From NCBI RefSeq assembly GCF_023283945.1, contig NZ_JAKIKW010000005.1:62001-126000 (forward strand): a stretch of 64,000 bases of DNA, written 5' to 3'. Shown here one piece after another: positions 40,133-50,022 of the stretch. The stretch's first letter is position 1, and every line of letters starts with the position of its first letter. The DNA is from Shewanella gelidimarina. Its GTDB lineage: Bacteria > Pseudomonadota > Gammaproteobacteria > Enterobacterales > Shewanellaceae. The position numbers and the translations under genes are program-made. The notes under the pieces were generated by a model. It had not been told where the DNA came from. It worked only from the letters and a program-made list of their open reading frames with translations, and ran no database searches.

Positions 40133-40933
40133 TTACAAAGCGCGAATAGTATCAATTTGATTTCCAGTCAAACCAAAACGGCGCTGTCGGCTAGCAAACT
40201 TAACGACGGCATCTTTGAAAGCATCCTCGTCAAAATCTGGCCATAGCGTGTCAGTAAAGACTAACTCTGCATATGCTGCCTGCCAAAGGACAAAATTACT
40301 GATTCGATAATCGCCACCAGTGCGGATCATTAAATCAACTTCGGATTGGTTATGCATGCATAGCTGCTCATTTAACGCTTCTTCGGTGAACTGCTCACTG
40401 CTCATTTCACCCGTTTCAACTTTCATCGCTAGCTTTTGTGCTGCTTGCATAATATCCCAGCGACCACCATAATTGGCCGCCACATTTAACACTAAATCAC
40501 TATTTCCAGAGGTTCTTTCTTGGGCTGTTGCGATTTGCTTTTGTAGCCGCGCTGAAAAGCGACTTATGTCACCGATAATATTGAGTCGCACGCCATTGTT
40601 ATCAAGTAACTTCAGCTCTCGTTGCAATACCGTAAAAAACAGCTCCATTAACAAGCTGACCTCTTTATCCGGTCGACGCCAGTTCTCACTGGAGAAGGCA
40701 AACAAAGTGAGTGACTCAACCCCTAAGGCTCGCGCTGTACTCACCGCACGTCTAACCGCCTTAACACCCGCCTTATGACCAAAGACTCTTGGTTTCCCTT
40801 TCGCCTGTGCCCAACGCCCATTGCCATCCATTATGATAGCAACATGCTTAGGTATAGACTGTTTTACCAAAGCAGAAAGCGCTTCTGGTAATGCCTCTGA
40901 CATATCAGTGTCAGATTGGGAATCGAATGACAT
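40133..40933 (-). CDS. uppS: Undecaprenyl diphosphate synthase
   Basis: Cytoplasmic cis-prenyltransferase that elongates farnesyl diphosphate to the C55 carrier lipid of peptidoglycan and O-antigen; 266 residues, with an N-terminal extension of about 25 residues relative to E. coli. Catalytic Asp36 lies in [23 protein letters not shown] follows, [16 protein letters not shown] carries the substrate-loop, and [19 protein letters not shown] with [15 protein letters not shown] forms the C-terminal signature. Two terminator-like hairpins separate it from frr. Confidence 0.96.
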   Translation of the reverse strand: MSFDSQSDTDMSEALPEALSALVKQSIPKHVAIIMDGNGRWAQAKGKPRVFGHKAGVKAVRRAVSTARALGVESLTLFAFSSENWRRPDKEVSLLMELFFTVLQRELKLLDNNGVRLNIIGDISRFSARLQKQIATAQERTSGNSDLVLNVAANYGGRWDIMQAAQKLAMKVETGEMSSEQFTEEALNEQLCMHNQSEVDLMIRTGGDYRISNFVLWQAAYAELVFTDTLWPDFDEDAFKDAVVKFASRQRRFGLTGNQIDTIRAL

Positions 40934-40949
40934 CTATTACAACCCTTAA

Positions 40950-40987
40950 AATAGACAAACGCCGTGTAGTATAACTCTACACGGCGT
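40950..40987 (-). terminator. Second hairpin downstream of frr
   Basis: Minus strand: ACGCCGTGTAG and CTACACGGCGT pair perfectly (11 bp) around AGTTATA and are followed by TTGTCTATTTT. It lies just upstream of uppS. Confidence 0.65.
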
Positions 40988-41077
40988 CTGAACTCTATAG
41001 CCTGTTTCTCTTTCACGCTCAATATTCACTCAACCATTAAGCTTTTAGCCTAAGGCGTGAGCGATAACGTACTACAC

Positions 41078-41111
41078 GTTTTAAGAAAGCGCTATAAACT
41101 CTGATAGCGCT
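41078..41111 (-). terminator. Terminator directly downstream of frr
   Basis: Minus strand: AGCGCTAT and ATAGCGCT form an eight-pair stem followed by TTCTTAAAA, six bases past the frr stop. Confidence 0.6.
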
Positions 41112-41116
41112 CAAAA

Positions 41117-41674
41117 TTAGAACTCCATCAATTCCTTTTCTTTTCCCGCTAGAATTTCATCTATTTTCTTGATGTGTGCATCAGTAAACTTCTGCACTTC
41201 ATCTTCTGAACGACGAACTTCATCTTCTGTACATTCTTTATCTTTCTCTAGTGCTTTAACATCAGAGTTTGCATCACGGCGTACATTTCGAACCGCGATA
41301 CGGCTATTCTCAGCTTCAGCGCGAACAACTTTAATGAGGTCTTTACGACGCTCTTCAGTCAATGCAGGCAGAGGAATACGGATAGTGGCACCGGCAGACA
41401 TTGGATTCAAACCAAGACCTGAGCTCATGATCGCTTTTTCTACAGCAGCAATCATAGTACGGTCAAATACCGATACGTTGAGTGTGCGAGCATCACCAAT
41501 AGAAACGCTTGCAACCTGCTTTAGCGGCGTAAGAGAGCCATAATAAGGTACTTTAATAGTATCGAGTAAGCTTGGGTGGGCACGGCCTGTGCGCACTTTA
41601 GCCATTTGAGTTATTGTAGACTCGATACATTTGTCCATGCGTGTTTTTGCATCAGTTTTAATTTCATTTATCAC
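41117..41674 (-). CDS. frr: Ribosome recycling factor
   Basis: Works with EF-G to split post-termination ribosomes; 185 residues, the universal length. [45 protein letters not shown], and the C-terminal [21 protein letters not shown] are characteristic of the triple-helix and hinge domain. Followed by two hairpins and preceded by a 270-base spacer with a large inverted repeat, so it may be transcriptionally semi-independent of pyrH and uppS. Confidence 0.97.
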   Translation of the reverse strand: MINEIKTDAKTRMDKCIESTITQMAKVRTGRAHPSLLDTIKVPYYGSLTPLKQVASVSIGDARTLNVSVFDRTMIAAVEKAIMSSGLGLNPMSAGATIRIPLPALTEERRKDLIKVVRAEAENSRIAVRNVRRDANSDVKALEKDKECTEDEVRRSEDEVQKFTDAHIKKIDEILAGKEKELMEF

Positions 41675-41825
41675 GTTATATGTCCTTTTTAGTCACTAGG
41701 AGCTAATTGCCTTTTGAGGCCTATTAGACTCGTTTCTTTGCGCCAGACGAGTAAAAATCTGTAAAGCATATAATCAAAACACATCAAGTGTATGATTAAA
41801 GTACTACACATGCCTTGTCGCGTGT

Positions 41826-41889
41826 GACAATGTTACCTAGGCTAGCATCTGCTAATGCAGAGTAGCACTCAACCTAGAGTCACATTGTC
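41826..41889. repeat. Large imperfect hairpin between pyrH and frr
   Basis: GACAATGTTACCTAGG and CCTAGAGTCACATTGTC pair with one mismatch and one bulge. A nested CTGC-TAAT-GCAG hairpin sits in the centre. The whole lies in the 270-base pyrH-frr spacer, without a T-run on either strand; possible RNA-processing or regulatory structure. Confidence 0.5.
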
Positions 41890-41945
41890 GAAACCTGTTT
41901 ACTTACAGCTTGAATACCCACGATGGGCTATAATCACTGCGTTAA

Positions 41946-42674
41946 TTAACCAGCGTTAATGAGTGTGCCTTCTTGCTCGCCCATGATCACGCGACGCAAT
42001 GCGCCAGGTTTATTCATGTTGAAAACAAGTATTGGCATATTGTGATCTCTGGCCAATGTAAATGCGGCCAAATCCATCACTTTTAATTCTTTGTCGAGTA
42101 CTTCGTTGTAGACCATTTGATCATATTTAACGGCTTCAGGATTCTTCACTGGGTCATCGGAATAAACGCCATCAACCTTGGTTCCTTTAATCACAATCTC
42201 TGCTTCAATTTCAATGCCGCGTAAACACGCTGCAGAATCTGTAGTACAGAATGGATTACCGGTACCCGCAGCAAAAATAACGACTCGACCTGACTTTAGC
42301 AAGCTAATAGCCTCTGCCCAGTTGTAATCATCACAAACACCTTTCAATGGAATTGCTGACATCAAACGTGCATTTACATAAGCACGATGCAATGAATCAC
42401 GCATCGCCAAACCATTCATAACCGTAGCCAGCATACCCATATGGTCGCCGACAACACGATTCATACCCGCTTTTGCTAAACCTTCGCCACGAAACAGGTT
42501 ACCACCCCCTATGACAACACCGACTTGAATACCTAATTCGACAAGTTCTTTAATCTCCTGTCCCATGCGATCAAGCACTTTAGGGTCGATGCCGAAGCCT
42601 TCTTCACCCATTAGCGCTTCACCACTTAGTTTTAAAAGAACACGGCGATAAGCAGGTTTAGGATTGGTACTCAT
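41946..42674 (-). CDS. pyrH: UMP kinase
   Basis: Amino-acid-kinase-fold enzyme phosphorylating UMP to UDP; hexameric and typically activated by GTP and inhibited by UTP. 242 residues. [20 protein letters not shown] at the N-terminus, [20 protein letters not shown] near 60, [20 protein letters not shown] near 137, and [17 protein letters not shown] near 165 are signature segments. A terminator-like hairpin lies between it and tsf. Confidence 0.97.
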   Translation of the reverse strand: MSTNPKPAYRRVLLKLSGEALMGEEGFGIDPKVLDRMGQEIKELVELGIQVGVVIGGGNLFRGEGLAKAGMNRVVGDHMGMLATVMNGLAMRDSLHRAYVNARLMSAIPLKGVCDDYNWAEAISLLKSGRVVIFAAGTGNPFCTTDSAACLRGIEIEAEIVIKGTKVDGVYSDDPVKNPEAVKYDQMVYNEVLDKELKVMDLAAFTLARDHNMPILVFNMNKPGALRRVIMGEQEGTLINAG

Positions 42675-42767
42675 ATTTATTAGTCCTGATAATGGCTTTA
42701 GGGAATTGTATACTCAAATAGCCTCACAATGCAGTATTCATCTCTTACATCATAAAGTTATTTCAGT

Positions 42768-42804
42768 AAATACAATAAGACCGCAGCAGTTGCTACGGTC
42801 TTAT
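42768..42804 (-). terminator. Terminator-like hairpin between tsf and pyrH
   Basis: Minus strand: ATAAGACCGTAGC and GCTGCGGTCTTAT pair (one mismatch-type position) around AACT, followed by a weak TGTATTT run. It ends tsf transcripts or attenuates read-through to pyrH. Confidence 0.55.
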
Positions 42805-42822
42805 GTTGACTACAAAAGGAGA

Positions 42823-43671
42823 TTAACCTTTTGTAGAAGCAAGAGTTGCAGCTACTTCAGCAGCAAAATCTTCTACTTTCTTCGCGATACCTTCGCCAAC
42901 TTCTAAACGAACGAAGTTTGAAACAGAAGCGCCTTTCTCTTTAAGAATAGTGCCAACTGTTTTCTTAGGTTCCATGATGTAAGCTTGGCCAGTAAGAGAT
43001 ATCTCACCAGTAAACTTCTTCATACGACCTAGAACCATTTTCTTAGCAATCTCTTCAGGCTTGCCTTCGTTCATAGCGATTTCGATCTGAAGTGCTTCTT
43101 CTTTTGCAACAAGAGCAGCAGGAACATCTTCAGGGTTAACGAATTCAGGCTTTGAAGCAGCAACGTGCATTGCAATGTGCTTTAGAGTCTCTTCGTCAGC
43201 TTCACCAGCAACAACAACACCGATGCGCTCACCGTGACGGTAAGTAGCAAGGTTTGCACCATCAATGTACTCGATACGACGTACATTGATGTTTTCACCG
43301 ATCTTAGTCACAAGTGCAACACGCGTTTCTTCAAACTGTGCTTTCAATTCTTCGATAGTCACTTTAGATGCAGCAGCAACTTCTAGAACAGAGTTAGCAA
43401 ATGCTAGGAAGCTTGCGTCTTTTGCAACGAAGTCAGTTTGACAGTTAACTTCTAAAAGTGCAGCGAAACCTTCGCCATTCTTAATAAGAATTGTACCTTC
43501 AGCAGCGATGTTACCCGCTTTTTTAGCAGCCTTTGCAGCACCGCTCTTACGCATTGCATCAATCGCAAGCTCGATGTCACCATCAGTTTCAGTCAATGCT
43601 TTCTTACAGTCCATCATGCCAGCGCCAGTGCGGTCACGAAGTTCTTTAACTTGGGCAGCAGTAATTGCCAT
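42823..43671 (-). CDS. tsf: Elongation factor Ts
   Basis: Guanine-nucleotide exchange factor for EF-Tu; 282 residues. The N-terminal UBA-like domain [19 protein letters not shown], the core [16 protein letters not shown] near 80 (the TDFV EF-Tu contact), and a C-terminal coiled-coil/dimerization part are visible. Follows rpsB by about 120 bases with a hairpin between, the standard operon. Confidence 0.97.
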   Translation of the reverse strand: MAITAAQVKELRDRTGAGMMDCKKALTETDGDIELAIDAMRKSGAAKAAKKAGNIAAEGTILIKNGEGFAALLEVNCQTDFVAKDASFLAFANSVLEVAAASKVTIEELKAQFEETRVALVTKIGENINVRRIEYIDGANLATYRHGERIGVVVAGEADEETLKHIAMHVAASKPEFVNPEDVPAALVAKEEALQIEIAMNEGKPEEIAKKMVLGRMKKFTGEISLTGQAYIMEPKKTVGTILKEKGASVSNFVRLEVGEGIAKKVEDFAAEVAATLASTKG

Positions 43672-43713
43672 TGTTAAATCCTCTACAGATAATTCGTCAA
43701 ATTCAATAGATAT

Positions 43714-43740
43714 AAAACAGGGGCCAGAGGCCCCTGTTTA
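43714..43740 (-). terminator. Hairpin between rpsB and tsf
   Basis: Minus strand: AAACAGGGGCC-TCT-GGCCCCTGTTT, an 11-pair stem with a three-base loop, followed by TATATC. The short T-run suggests partial termination or mRNA processing rather than a full stop between two genes known to be co-transcribed in E. coli. Confidence 0.6.
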
Positions 43741-43789
43741 CCAATCAAGTATCTTGGTTAATAAGGGGAGATGAAAATCATCAACCTTA

Positions 43790-44518
43790 TTATTCAGCTT
43801 CTACGAAACCGTCTTGCTCAGCTTGAACAGCTAGGTCTTGGTTACGGCCAGCTTTAGCAGCGGTAGCAACAGACTCAGTGTATAAACGGATCGAACGCAT
43901 AGCATCATCATTACCAGGAATGATGTAGTTGATACCGTCTGGAGAAGAGTTTGTATCAACAACAGCAACAACTGGAATACCTAAGTTGTTAGCTTCTTTA
44001 ATCGCAATATGCTCATGGTCAGCACCGATTACGAAGATCACGTCTGGAAGACCAGCCATGTTCTTAATACCACCAAGAGATTTTTCTAGTTTCTCAAGTT
44101 CACGAGTACGCATAAGCGCTTCTTTCTTAGTAAGCTTGTCGAAAGTACCATCAATAGCTTGGCTTTCAAGATCTTTAAGACGCTTAATTGATTGACGAAC
44201 TGTTTTCCAGTTAGTCAACATACCACCTAACCAACGGTGATCGACGTAGAACTGGTCACAAGAAACAGCAGATTCTTTGATAGCTTCGCTCGCAGCACGC
44301 TTAGTACCAACGAAAAGAACCTTACCTTTTTTAGAAGCGATGTTGCTAATGAACGCTAGTGCTTCATTGAACATAGGCACTGTGTGCTCTAAGTTAATGA
44401 TATGAACGCCGTTACGTGCGCCAAAGATGAAAGGCTTCATCTTTGGGTTCCAGTAACGAGTTTGGTGACCGAAGTGAACACCGGCTTGAAGCATGTCGCG
44501 CATTGAAACTGTAGTCAT
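43790..44518 (-). CDS. rpsB: 30S ribosomal protein S2
   Basis: Small-subunit ribosomal protein; 242 residues. [25 protein letters not shown], the [12 protein letters not shown] segment, [19 protein letters not shown], and [25 protein letters not shown] near 195 are family signatures. A putative S2 leader RNA precedes it, through which S2 would repress its own synthesis. First gene of the long minus-strand block. Confidence 0.97.
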   Translation of the reverse strand: MTTVSMRDMLQAGVHFGHQTRYWNPKMKPFIFGARNGVHIINLEHTVPMFNEALAFISNIASKKGKVLFVGTKRAASEAIKESAVSCDQFYVDHRWLGGMLTNWKTVRQSIKRLKDLESQAIDGTFDKLTKKEALMRTRELEKLEKSLGGIKNMAGLPDVIFVIGADHEHIAIKEANNLGIPVVAVVDTNSSPDGINYIIPGNDDAMRSIRLYTESVATAAKAGRNQDLAVQAEQDGFVEAE

Positions 44519-44625
44519 TTTATTTACCTTTAAATAATTTGGGGGTTAGACCTCCACATATCCCATATCTTCGACCCGGTTAAGGGCACCCCGAAGAACG
44601 TGTCGATATGTGTGTGATTTAGTAT
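44519..44625 (-). ncRNA. rpsB mRNA leader (S2/t44-type autoregulatory element)
   Basis: The minus-strand leader contains TTCGGGGTGCCCTT, ACCGGGTCGAAGAT, and TGGAGGTCTAACCCCCA just before the rpsB ribosome binding region (AAAGGTAA). This order resembles the S2 leader (t44 RNA) of gammaproteobacteria as I recall it; the GGAGGT...ACCCCC part can form a stem near the start site. In that system S2 binds its leader and lowers translation. No covariance model was run; the 5' boundary is approximate. Confidence 0.62.
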
Positions 44626-44763
44626 TTAGCATTAGCCATGTATAATGGCGGCCAGATTAACGCTTTGCTTCCCACATGAAGTGGAACGTCAAGAGTCAAC
44701 CATAACGGCGCGCTTTATACCATATTTAGAAAAAAAGCACAAATATTTGCGGAGTTTTTGCGG

Positions 44764-44769
44764 TATAAT
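44764..44769 (+). promoter_or_regulatory. Probable -10 box of map
   Basis: TATAAT in GCGGTATAATCC, 46 bases before the map start codon. No good -35 at 17 bp was found (TTGCGG lies at an 11-bp spacing). Confidence 0.45.
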
Positions 44770-44815
44770 CCCCCCAAAGCAAGACGACCAATCAAAAGAC
44801 ATAAGAGACATAAGA

Positions 44816-45616
44816 ATGAGCATAGTAATCAAGACAGCTGAAGAAATTGACAAAATGCGCGTCGCAGGGAAACTTGCAGCCCAAGTACTCGAAATGATTG
44901 CGCCGCATATTAAAGCCGGTGTGACAACCAACGAACTAAATGAAATTTGCGCAACATTTACTGAAGATAACGGCGCTATTTCGGCACCACTTGATTACCA
45001 TGGTTTTCCGAAATCTATATGTACATCAGTGAATAGTGTTATTTGCCACGGTATTCCCAATGACACCGCCCTCGCTGACGGTGACATCCTCAATATCGAC
45101 ATCACTGTGATAGTTGATGGTTACCATGGTGATACTTCAAAGATGTTTTTAATCGGTGATGTTAGCCCTAAAAATGCTCGTCTTTGCCGTATCGCTCAAG
45201 AAAGCCTTTATGCCAGTATTAAAAAAGTCCGCCCAGGCATGAAGTTAGGTGAAATTGGCACTTTAATAGAAAAGTTCATTAAATCTAAAAAAACGGGGCT
45301 AGAAAAATACAGCATAGTGACCGATTATTGTGGTCACGGTATCGGTGCTGTCTTCCATGAAGAACCACAAGTCATGCATTATAAGAATAATGACAAAACG
45401 GTGCTTCGCCCAGGTATGTGCTTTACCATCGAACCAATGATCAATGCCGGACGTCACACCAGTATCCTCGATAAGAGTGACAACTGGACAGTAACCACAT
45501 CAGATGGCAAAAACTCTGCACAGTGGGAGCACACATTGCTTGTCACTAAAACCGGTGTAGAAGTGCTGACTTTACGCGAAGAAGAAAAAGATTTACCTCG
45601 CATAATTAATCACTAA
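44816..45616 (+). CDS. map: Methionine aminopeptidase, type I
   Basis: Removes the initiator methionine from nascent proteins; 266 residues. Metal ligands are visible in DGYHGDTSKMF (Asp, Asp), GHGIGAVFHEEP (His), CFTIEPMI (Glu) and AQWEHTLLV (Glu); FPKSICTSVNSVICHGIP is the substrate-side segment. The frame is open upstream to 44645, but MSIVIKTAEEIDKMR is the conserved start and a probable promoter -10 lies inside the upstream extension. Divergent from rpsB, a conserved pairing, and followed by a strong terminator. Confidence 0.96.
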   Translation: MSIVIKTAEEIDKMRVAGKLAAQVLEMIAPHIKAGVTTNELNEICATFTEDNGAISAPLDYHGFPKSICTSVNSVICHGIPNDTALADGDILNIDITVIVDGYHGDTSKMFLIGDVSPKNARLCRIAQESLYASIKKVRPGMKLGEIGTLIEKFIKSKKTGLEKYSIVTDYCGHGIGAVFHEEPQVMHYKNNDKTVLRPGMCFTIEPMINAGRHTSILDKSDNWTVTTSDGKNSAQWEHTLLVTKTGVEVLTLREEEKDLPRIINH

Positions 45617-45638
45617 ATAATTAAATACAATAAATTTA

Positions 45639-45668
45639 ATAGGCGTGATTTATCACGCCTATTTTTGT
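45639..45668 (+). terminator. map terminator
   Basis: ATAGGCGTGA and TCACGCCTAT form a ten-pair stem with TTTA loop, followed by TTTTTG. Confidence 0.85.
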
Positions 45669-45712
45669 ATTAATAAACACCGTCGCCAACCTTTCTACTA
45701 AGCTCTCTGCTA

Positions 45713-45792
45713 GGGGCTGTTGATCTTTCGAGCTTAGTTTTTGTTCCACTCTTTCCCGTAAAGAATAATGATTTAAGTACAAGGCTTGAGCG
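45713..45792. repeat. Dispersed ~80-bp repeat, copy B
   Basis: Second copy of the sequence upstream of the antiporter gene, sharing GGGGCTGT, CTTTCGAGCTT, GTTTTTGTTC, TAAAGAATAAT and AGTACAAGG in the same order and spacing. After the shared part this copy continues into TTAGCTGGCTAAGC, a small palindrome not seen in copy A. No reading frame. Confidence 0.6.
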
Positions 45793-45996
45793 ACGATGCT
45801 TAGCTGGCTAAGCGAAAAGCTCGTAACGCATTCTATTCATAAAAGACTAAAAGTATTGAAACGAACCCTAAGTAAGTTGTCCTTAAGATCTCATTCTTCA
45901 CTATCCCGATATGATTTATAGTCATAAAGCTCTTCAAATTTAGTTTTATTGCATAGATAATCACACTAATACAGTCACGCATTAAAGAAAATAATA

Positions 45997-48552
45997 ATGA
46001 ATAGTGCCCAAACAGCAAAAAGCGTTCTTATCGATTTAAACTGCACATTATTAGATTCGTTTAATGATAAATCAGATATTCGTGCGATAGTGAGTGAGCG
46101 CAGCCAGCATGTTGATGCCCTATTACAGAAAGAGTGGCTTACACATGGTTTACAAGCATTTCCTATTTCACTCATTGCAGTTGGTGGCTATGGGCGCGGC
46201 GAATTACACCCTCAATCCGATGTCGATTTGCTGTTTCTTACCGACGGTGAATTAACCGTCAATGCTGAACAAGCCTTGAGTGCCTTTATCGCCTTCCTTT
46301 GGGATGCGGGTCTAGAAGTCGGTCACAGTGTACGTTCCATAGACGAAACCCTTTCGCAAGGTCGCTCTGACATTACTATCGCAACCAATCTACTTGAATC
46401 TCGTCTGCTATGCGGTCCGCAAACACTATTTAACACTCTTTATTATAATATTCGCCAAGATGATTTTTGGCCCAGTAGCGACTTTTATGTCGCTAAACGT
46501 GACGAACAGATAGCCCGTCACACCAAAGCCAACGCATTTGATTTGGAGCCCAATTTAAAGAGTTGCCCTGGGGGCTTACGCGATATTCAAACCGTAGCCT
46601 GGGTAGCGATGCGGCATTTTAATGCTGACAAGCTAGAAGATCTTGTCGTATATGACTTTTTAGAGCCTCATGAGTTAGCTGAGTTACTCGAATGCCAAGA
46701 TTTCTTGTGGCAACTGCGCTGCTGCTTACACTTAATATCAGGCAGAGATGAAAACCGACTGTTGTTTGACTTGCAGCGACAAGTTGCAGATTTAATGGGA
46801 TATGAGGACCAAACCCAACTCGCGGTAGAGCAGATGATGAAGCGCTATTACCGCACTGTCAGGCGGGTAATGGAACTTAATCAAATGCTTTTGCAGCTGT
46901 TTAAACGCGCAACGCTAGGCCATATTAAAGCGTTAGAAGTCATACCAATTGATAAACAATTCCAGCGACGAGGAGCATTCATAGAAAGTCTTCGTCCGGA
47001 CTTGTTCGATACGCCAGAAAACATTCTTCGATTGTTCCTATGCGTTGCCAAAAATTCAAACGTGAAATCTATTTACGCGGTGACTTTACGCAGCCTAAGA
47101 CTGGCCAGAAGAACGCTAACACAACCGCTAATGTGCGATGAGCGATGCCGTAAACTCTTTATGGAAATATTGCGCCATCCACGCGGTATTGTATCGCTAT
47201 CGCTCATGCATAATCATGGTATTTTGTCTGCTTACCTACCCGCTTGGAAACGTATCGAAGGACAGATGCAGTTCGATCTTTTTCATGCGTATACCGTAGA
47301 TGAACACACCCATCGACTGCTACTTAATATCGACCGATTTTCTCAACAAGAGCAGAGAGAAGAGTTTCCGCTTGGTTCGGTACTCATCAACCAACTGCCT
47401 AAAAAAGGTTTACTGGTATTAGCGGCTATTTTTCATGATATTGGTAAAGGTCGTGGTGGCGACCATAGTAAGTTAGGCGCCGTTGATGCTCTGGAGTTTT
47501 GCAAACAGCATGGGCTCAACGACCATGATGGACGACTGGTCAGCTGGCTAGTAGAGAACCATCTTGTTATGTCATTCATTGCACAAAGACGAGATATATC
47601 AGACCCTGATGTCATCGGTGATTTTGCCGAAAAAGTCCGTGACACCGTTCACCTCAGTTACCTTTACTGCCTGACGGTGGCGGATATATGTGCCACTAAC
47701 GAAAAAACTTGGAATAGCTGGAAAGGTTCACTATTACGTGACCTCTATTTTTCAACACAACGGGTATTAGCAAGAGGCAAAGAAAAACCCGTTGATATCA
47801 GAGCGCGTGTACGTGAACACCAAGCTAAAGCTAAAAAGGACCTTATACGCCGTGGTATTAAAGAGAAAGATTTAGATACGTTATGGCAACGCTTTAAAGC
47901 TGATTACTTCTTGCGTCACCAACCGAACCAAATAGCATGGCACGCCGAATCGATAATTAAGCACAAAAATGACGAAACCTTGGTATTGATCTCTAAACAT
48001 ACTACCCGAGGCGGCACTGAACTGTTTGTTTATGGTAAGGATAAACCCAAACTATTCGCCACTGTCATGGCAATTTTGGACAATAAAAATATTAATGTGC
48101 ATGACGCTACAGTCATGATCTCGAAAGATAAGTATGCACTAGACTCTTTTGTTATTTTAGAACAAGATGGCAAGCCAGTGTCGCAGCTATCGCGGATCCA
48201 AGGTATTAAGAAAACGTTAATTAAAGCCTTAAGCAGTGATACACCAAAGTTGCCAAAATTCAGAAATCTGTCAAGAAAGATGAAACCTTTTAAAGTTGCG
48301 ACTCAGGTCAGTTTCCCTCCTACCCGTCGTCATGGTACAAGTATGATGGAACTCATTGCATTAGATTCACCAGGCTTACTGGCAAGAGTTGGCGAAGTCT
48401 TGTATCGCTGTGAAACTCGATTATTAGCCGCAAAAATATCTACCATAGGTGAGAGAGCAGAAGATTTTTTTCTATTGCAAACTGTCGAAGGCGAGCAGTT
48501 AAATGAAGCGCAGCAGATAAAATTACGAGAAGCACTCACCAGTGCACTTTAG
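45997..48552 (+). CDS. glnD: Bifunctional uridylyltransferase/uridylyl-removing enzyme GlnD
   Basis: Nitrogen sensor that uridylylates PII under nitrogen limitation and de-uridylylates it when glutamine is high; 851 residues. Nucleotidyltransferase motif [17 protein letters not shown] near 63-79, the central PII-uridylyl domain with [16 protein letters not shown], an HD domain [13 protein letters not shown] near 480, and two C-terminal ACT domains ([36 protein letters not shown]) that sense glutamine. All catalytic motifs appear intact. The ribosome binding site is weak. Followed by dapD after 34 bases. Confidence 0.97.
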   Translation: MNSAQTAKSVLIDLNCTLLDSFNDKSDIRAIVSERSQHVDALLQKEWLTHGLQAFPISLIAVGGYGRGELHPQSDVDLLFLTDGELTVNAEQALSAFIAFLWDAGLEVGHSVRSIDETLSQGRSDITIATNLLESRLLCGPQTLFNTLYYNIRQDDFWPSSDFYVAKRDEQIARHTKANAFDLEPNLKSCPGGLRDIQTVAWVAMRHFNADKLEDLVVYDFLEPHELAELLECQDFLWQLRCCLHLISGRDENRLLFDLQRQVADLMGYEDQTQLAVEQMMKRYYRTVRRVMELNQMLLQLFKRATLGHIKALEVIPIDKQFQRRGAFIESLRPDLFDTPENILRLFLCVAKNSNVKSIYAVTLRSLRLARRTLTQPLMCDERCRKLFMEILRHPRGIVSLSLMHNHGILSAYLPAWKRIEGQMQFDLFHAYTVDEHTHRLLLNIDRFSQQEQREEFPLGSVLINQLPKKGLLVLAAIFHDIGKGRGGDHSKLGAVDALEFCKQHGLNDHDGRLVSWLVENHLVMSFIAQRRDISDPDVIGDFAEKVRDTVHLSYLYCLTVADICATNEKTWNSWKGSLLRDLYFSTQRVLARGKEKPVDIRARVREHQAKAKKDLIRRGIKEKDLDTLWQRFKADYFLRHQPNQIAWHAESIIKHKNDETLVLISKHTTRGGTELFVYGKDKPKLFATVMAILDNKNINVHDATVMISKDKYALDSFVILEQDGKPVSQLSRIQGIKKTLIKALSSDTPKLPKFRNLSRKMKPFKVATQVSFPPTRRHGTSMMELIALDSPGLLARVGEVLYRCETRLLAAKISTIGERAEDFFLLQTVEGEQLNEAQQIKLREALTSAL

Positions 48553-48586
48553 ACATATTAATAAACAATAATACCGGGAGAAGTAA

Positions 48587-49411
48587 ATGGAGGCTTTACG
48601 CCAACGTATAGAGGCGGCTTTTGAAGCTCGCGCTGAAATAACCCCAACATCAGTAGAACCAAGTGTTCGCGCAGATGTTGAGAAAGTCATTGCAATGCTA
48701 GATAAAGGCGAAGCAAGAGTCGCAGAAAAAATTGATGGCGAATGGCATGTTCACCAATGGCTAAAGAAAGCCGTGTTACTTTCATTCCGTATCTTTGATA
48801 ACGCTGTTATCGATGGCGGCGAAACCAAGTACTACGATAAAGTTCCAATGAAATTTGCCGACTATGATGAAGCTCGCTTCAGAGCAGAAGCTATTCGAGT
48901 AGTGCCACCTGCAGCAGTTCGTAAAGGCTCGTTTATTGGTCGTAACACTGTATTGATGCCTTCTTATGTAAACCTAGGCGCCTATGTTGATGAAGGTTCT
49001 ATGGTAGATACATGGGCGACTGTAGGTTCTTGTGCCCAAATTGGTAAGAATGTACATCTATCAGGTGGTGTCGGAATTGGCGGCGTTTTGGAGCCACTAC
49101 AAGCCGGTCCTACCATTATTGAAGACAACTGTTTCATTGGCGCACGTTCAGAAATTGTAGAAGGCGTGGTTGTTGAAGAAGGCAGCGTTATCTCAATGGG
49201 TGTTTACATCGGCCAGAGCACGCGTATTTTTGATCGTGAAACGGGTGAAGTTCATTATGGTCGAGTGCCTGCTGGCTCTGTCGTCGTTTCTGGTAACCTC
49301 CCCTCTAAATGTGGCACATACAGCTTGTATGCCGCTATCATTGTAAAAAAAGTTGATGCTAAGACGCGCAGTAAAGTTGGTATTAACGAGCTACTACGCA
49401 TCGTTGATTAA
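48587..49411 (+). CDS. dapD: 2,3,4,5-tetrahydropyridine-2,6-dicarboxylate N-succinyltransferase
   Basis: Succinyl-CoA-dependent step of the lysine/meso-diaminopimelate pathway; 274 residues, the usual length. N-terminal helical domain (about 1-100), then left-handed beta-helix hexapeptides with [55 protein letters not shown] and [12 protein letters not shown], and a C-terminal strand region [27 protein letters not shown] precedes the ATG. Ends the map-glnD-dapD block. Confidence 0.97.
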   Translation: MEALRQRIEAAFEARAEITPTSVEPSVRADVEKVIAMLDKGEARVAEKIDGEWHVHQWLKKAVLLSFRIFDNAVIDGGETKYYDKVPMKFADYDEARFRAEAIRVVPPAAVRKGSFIGRNTVLMPSYVNLGAYVDEGSMVDTWATVGSCAQIGKNVHLSGGVGIGGVLEPLQAGPTIIEDNCFIGARSEIVEGVVVEEGSVISMGVYIGQSTRIFDRETGEVHYGRVPAGSVVVSGNLPSKCGTYSLYAAIIVKKVDAKTRSKVGINELLRIVD

Positions 49412-49430
49412 CGTGTTCGATTACACCATG

Positions 49431-49457
49431 AAAAAACCCACTTTTTAGTGGGTTTTT
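49431..49457 (+). terminator. dapD terminator
   Basis: AAAAACCCACT and AGTGGGTTTTT form an 11-pair stem, TTTT loop, T-run at the end. Confidence 0.88.
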
Positions 49458-49624
49458 TTATGCATTGCTAAAATCCCTGCTCAAATGAAACATTTTGTTA
49501 CCCAGAGTCATACAATGATCCAGACTCCACACCTTGATACAGTTAGCTACACAATGGTAACAATTTTCTGCACACGATGAGCTTTACTCAATGGTGAACC
49601 CCAATGGAAGAGTAGGAGCAGGAC

Positions 49625-49966
49625 ATGATCAAGATTTTAGCGATAGCAGGCGCCGCGCTAGCAATGACTTTTAGCGCAAATGCCGCGATGACATCTCAAA
49701 TGGAAACCGCACTCGTATCTGTCTGTAAAGCAGGAGCCAGTAACCGCATTTATCAATTCAACTACACTATGAAGAGTTACCACATAAATAAAAGCCGAAT
49801 ATTCCCAAAATTGGTTTGTAATGGTGAATCATTTTACAACTTTGCGCTTAATGCTGGTGCTGATAAAACAGCAGCAAAAATTGCGCCCTATGCTAGAGGT
49901 ACCGTAACAATTAAGGATATTGCACAAACGGAGCAAGATAACGATCTTTACGTTGTTAATTTTTAA
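49625..49966 (+). CDS. DUF3718 family exported small protein
   Basis: A 113-residue protein with a clear Sec signal peptide (cleavage after ANA near residue 20). The mature part contains two cysteines (SVCKAGAS, LVCNGESFYNF), likely a disulfide in the periplasm, and a hydrophilic C-terminus. It fits the DUF3718 family common in Shewanella; no function is known. GGAGCAGG stands just upstream of the ATG. Single-gene unit ending in a bidirectional terminator shared with purU. Confidence 0.85.
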   Translation: MIKILAIAGAALAMTFSANAAMTSQMETALVSVCKAGASNRIYQFNYTMKSYHINKSRIFPKLVCNGESFYNFALNAGADKTAAKIAPYARGTVTIKDIAQTEQDNDLYVVNF

Positions 49967-49982
49967 ACTGTTTATCTGGCAT

Positions 49983-50009
49983 AAAAAAGAGACAAAGGTC
50001 TCTTTTTTA
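49983..50009. terminator. Bidirectional terminator between DUF3718 gene and purU
   Basis: AAAAAAGAGAC-AAAG-GTCTCTTTTTT: symmetrical stem with A- and T-runs serving both convergent genes. Confidence 0.88.
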
Positions 50010-50022
50010 TTGTCCACGAACG

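Larger units (their letters stand above)
45617..45996 (+). other. map-glnD intergenic region with dispersed repeat copy B
   Basis: About 380 bases. It contains the map terminator, then copy B of the 80-bp repeat, then AT-rich sequence with the glnD promoter presumably near its end. No gene was found. Confidence 0.5.

Noticed and set aside
44645-44815. Longer map start adding 57 residues
   Set aside because: The extension contains the probable map promoter and is not part of known type I methionine aminopeptidases.
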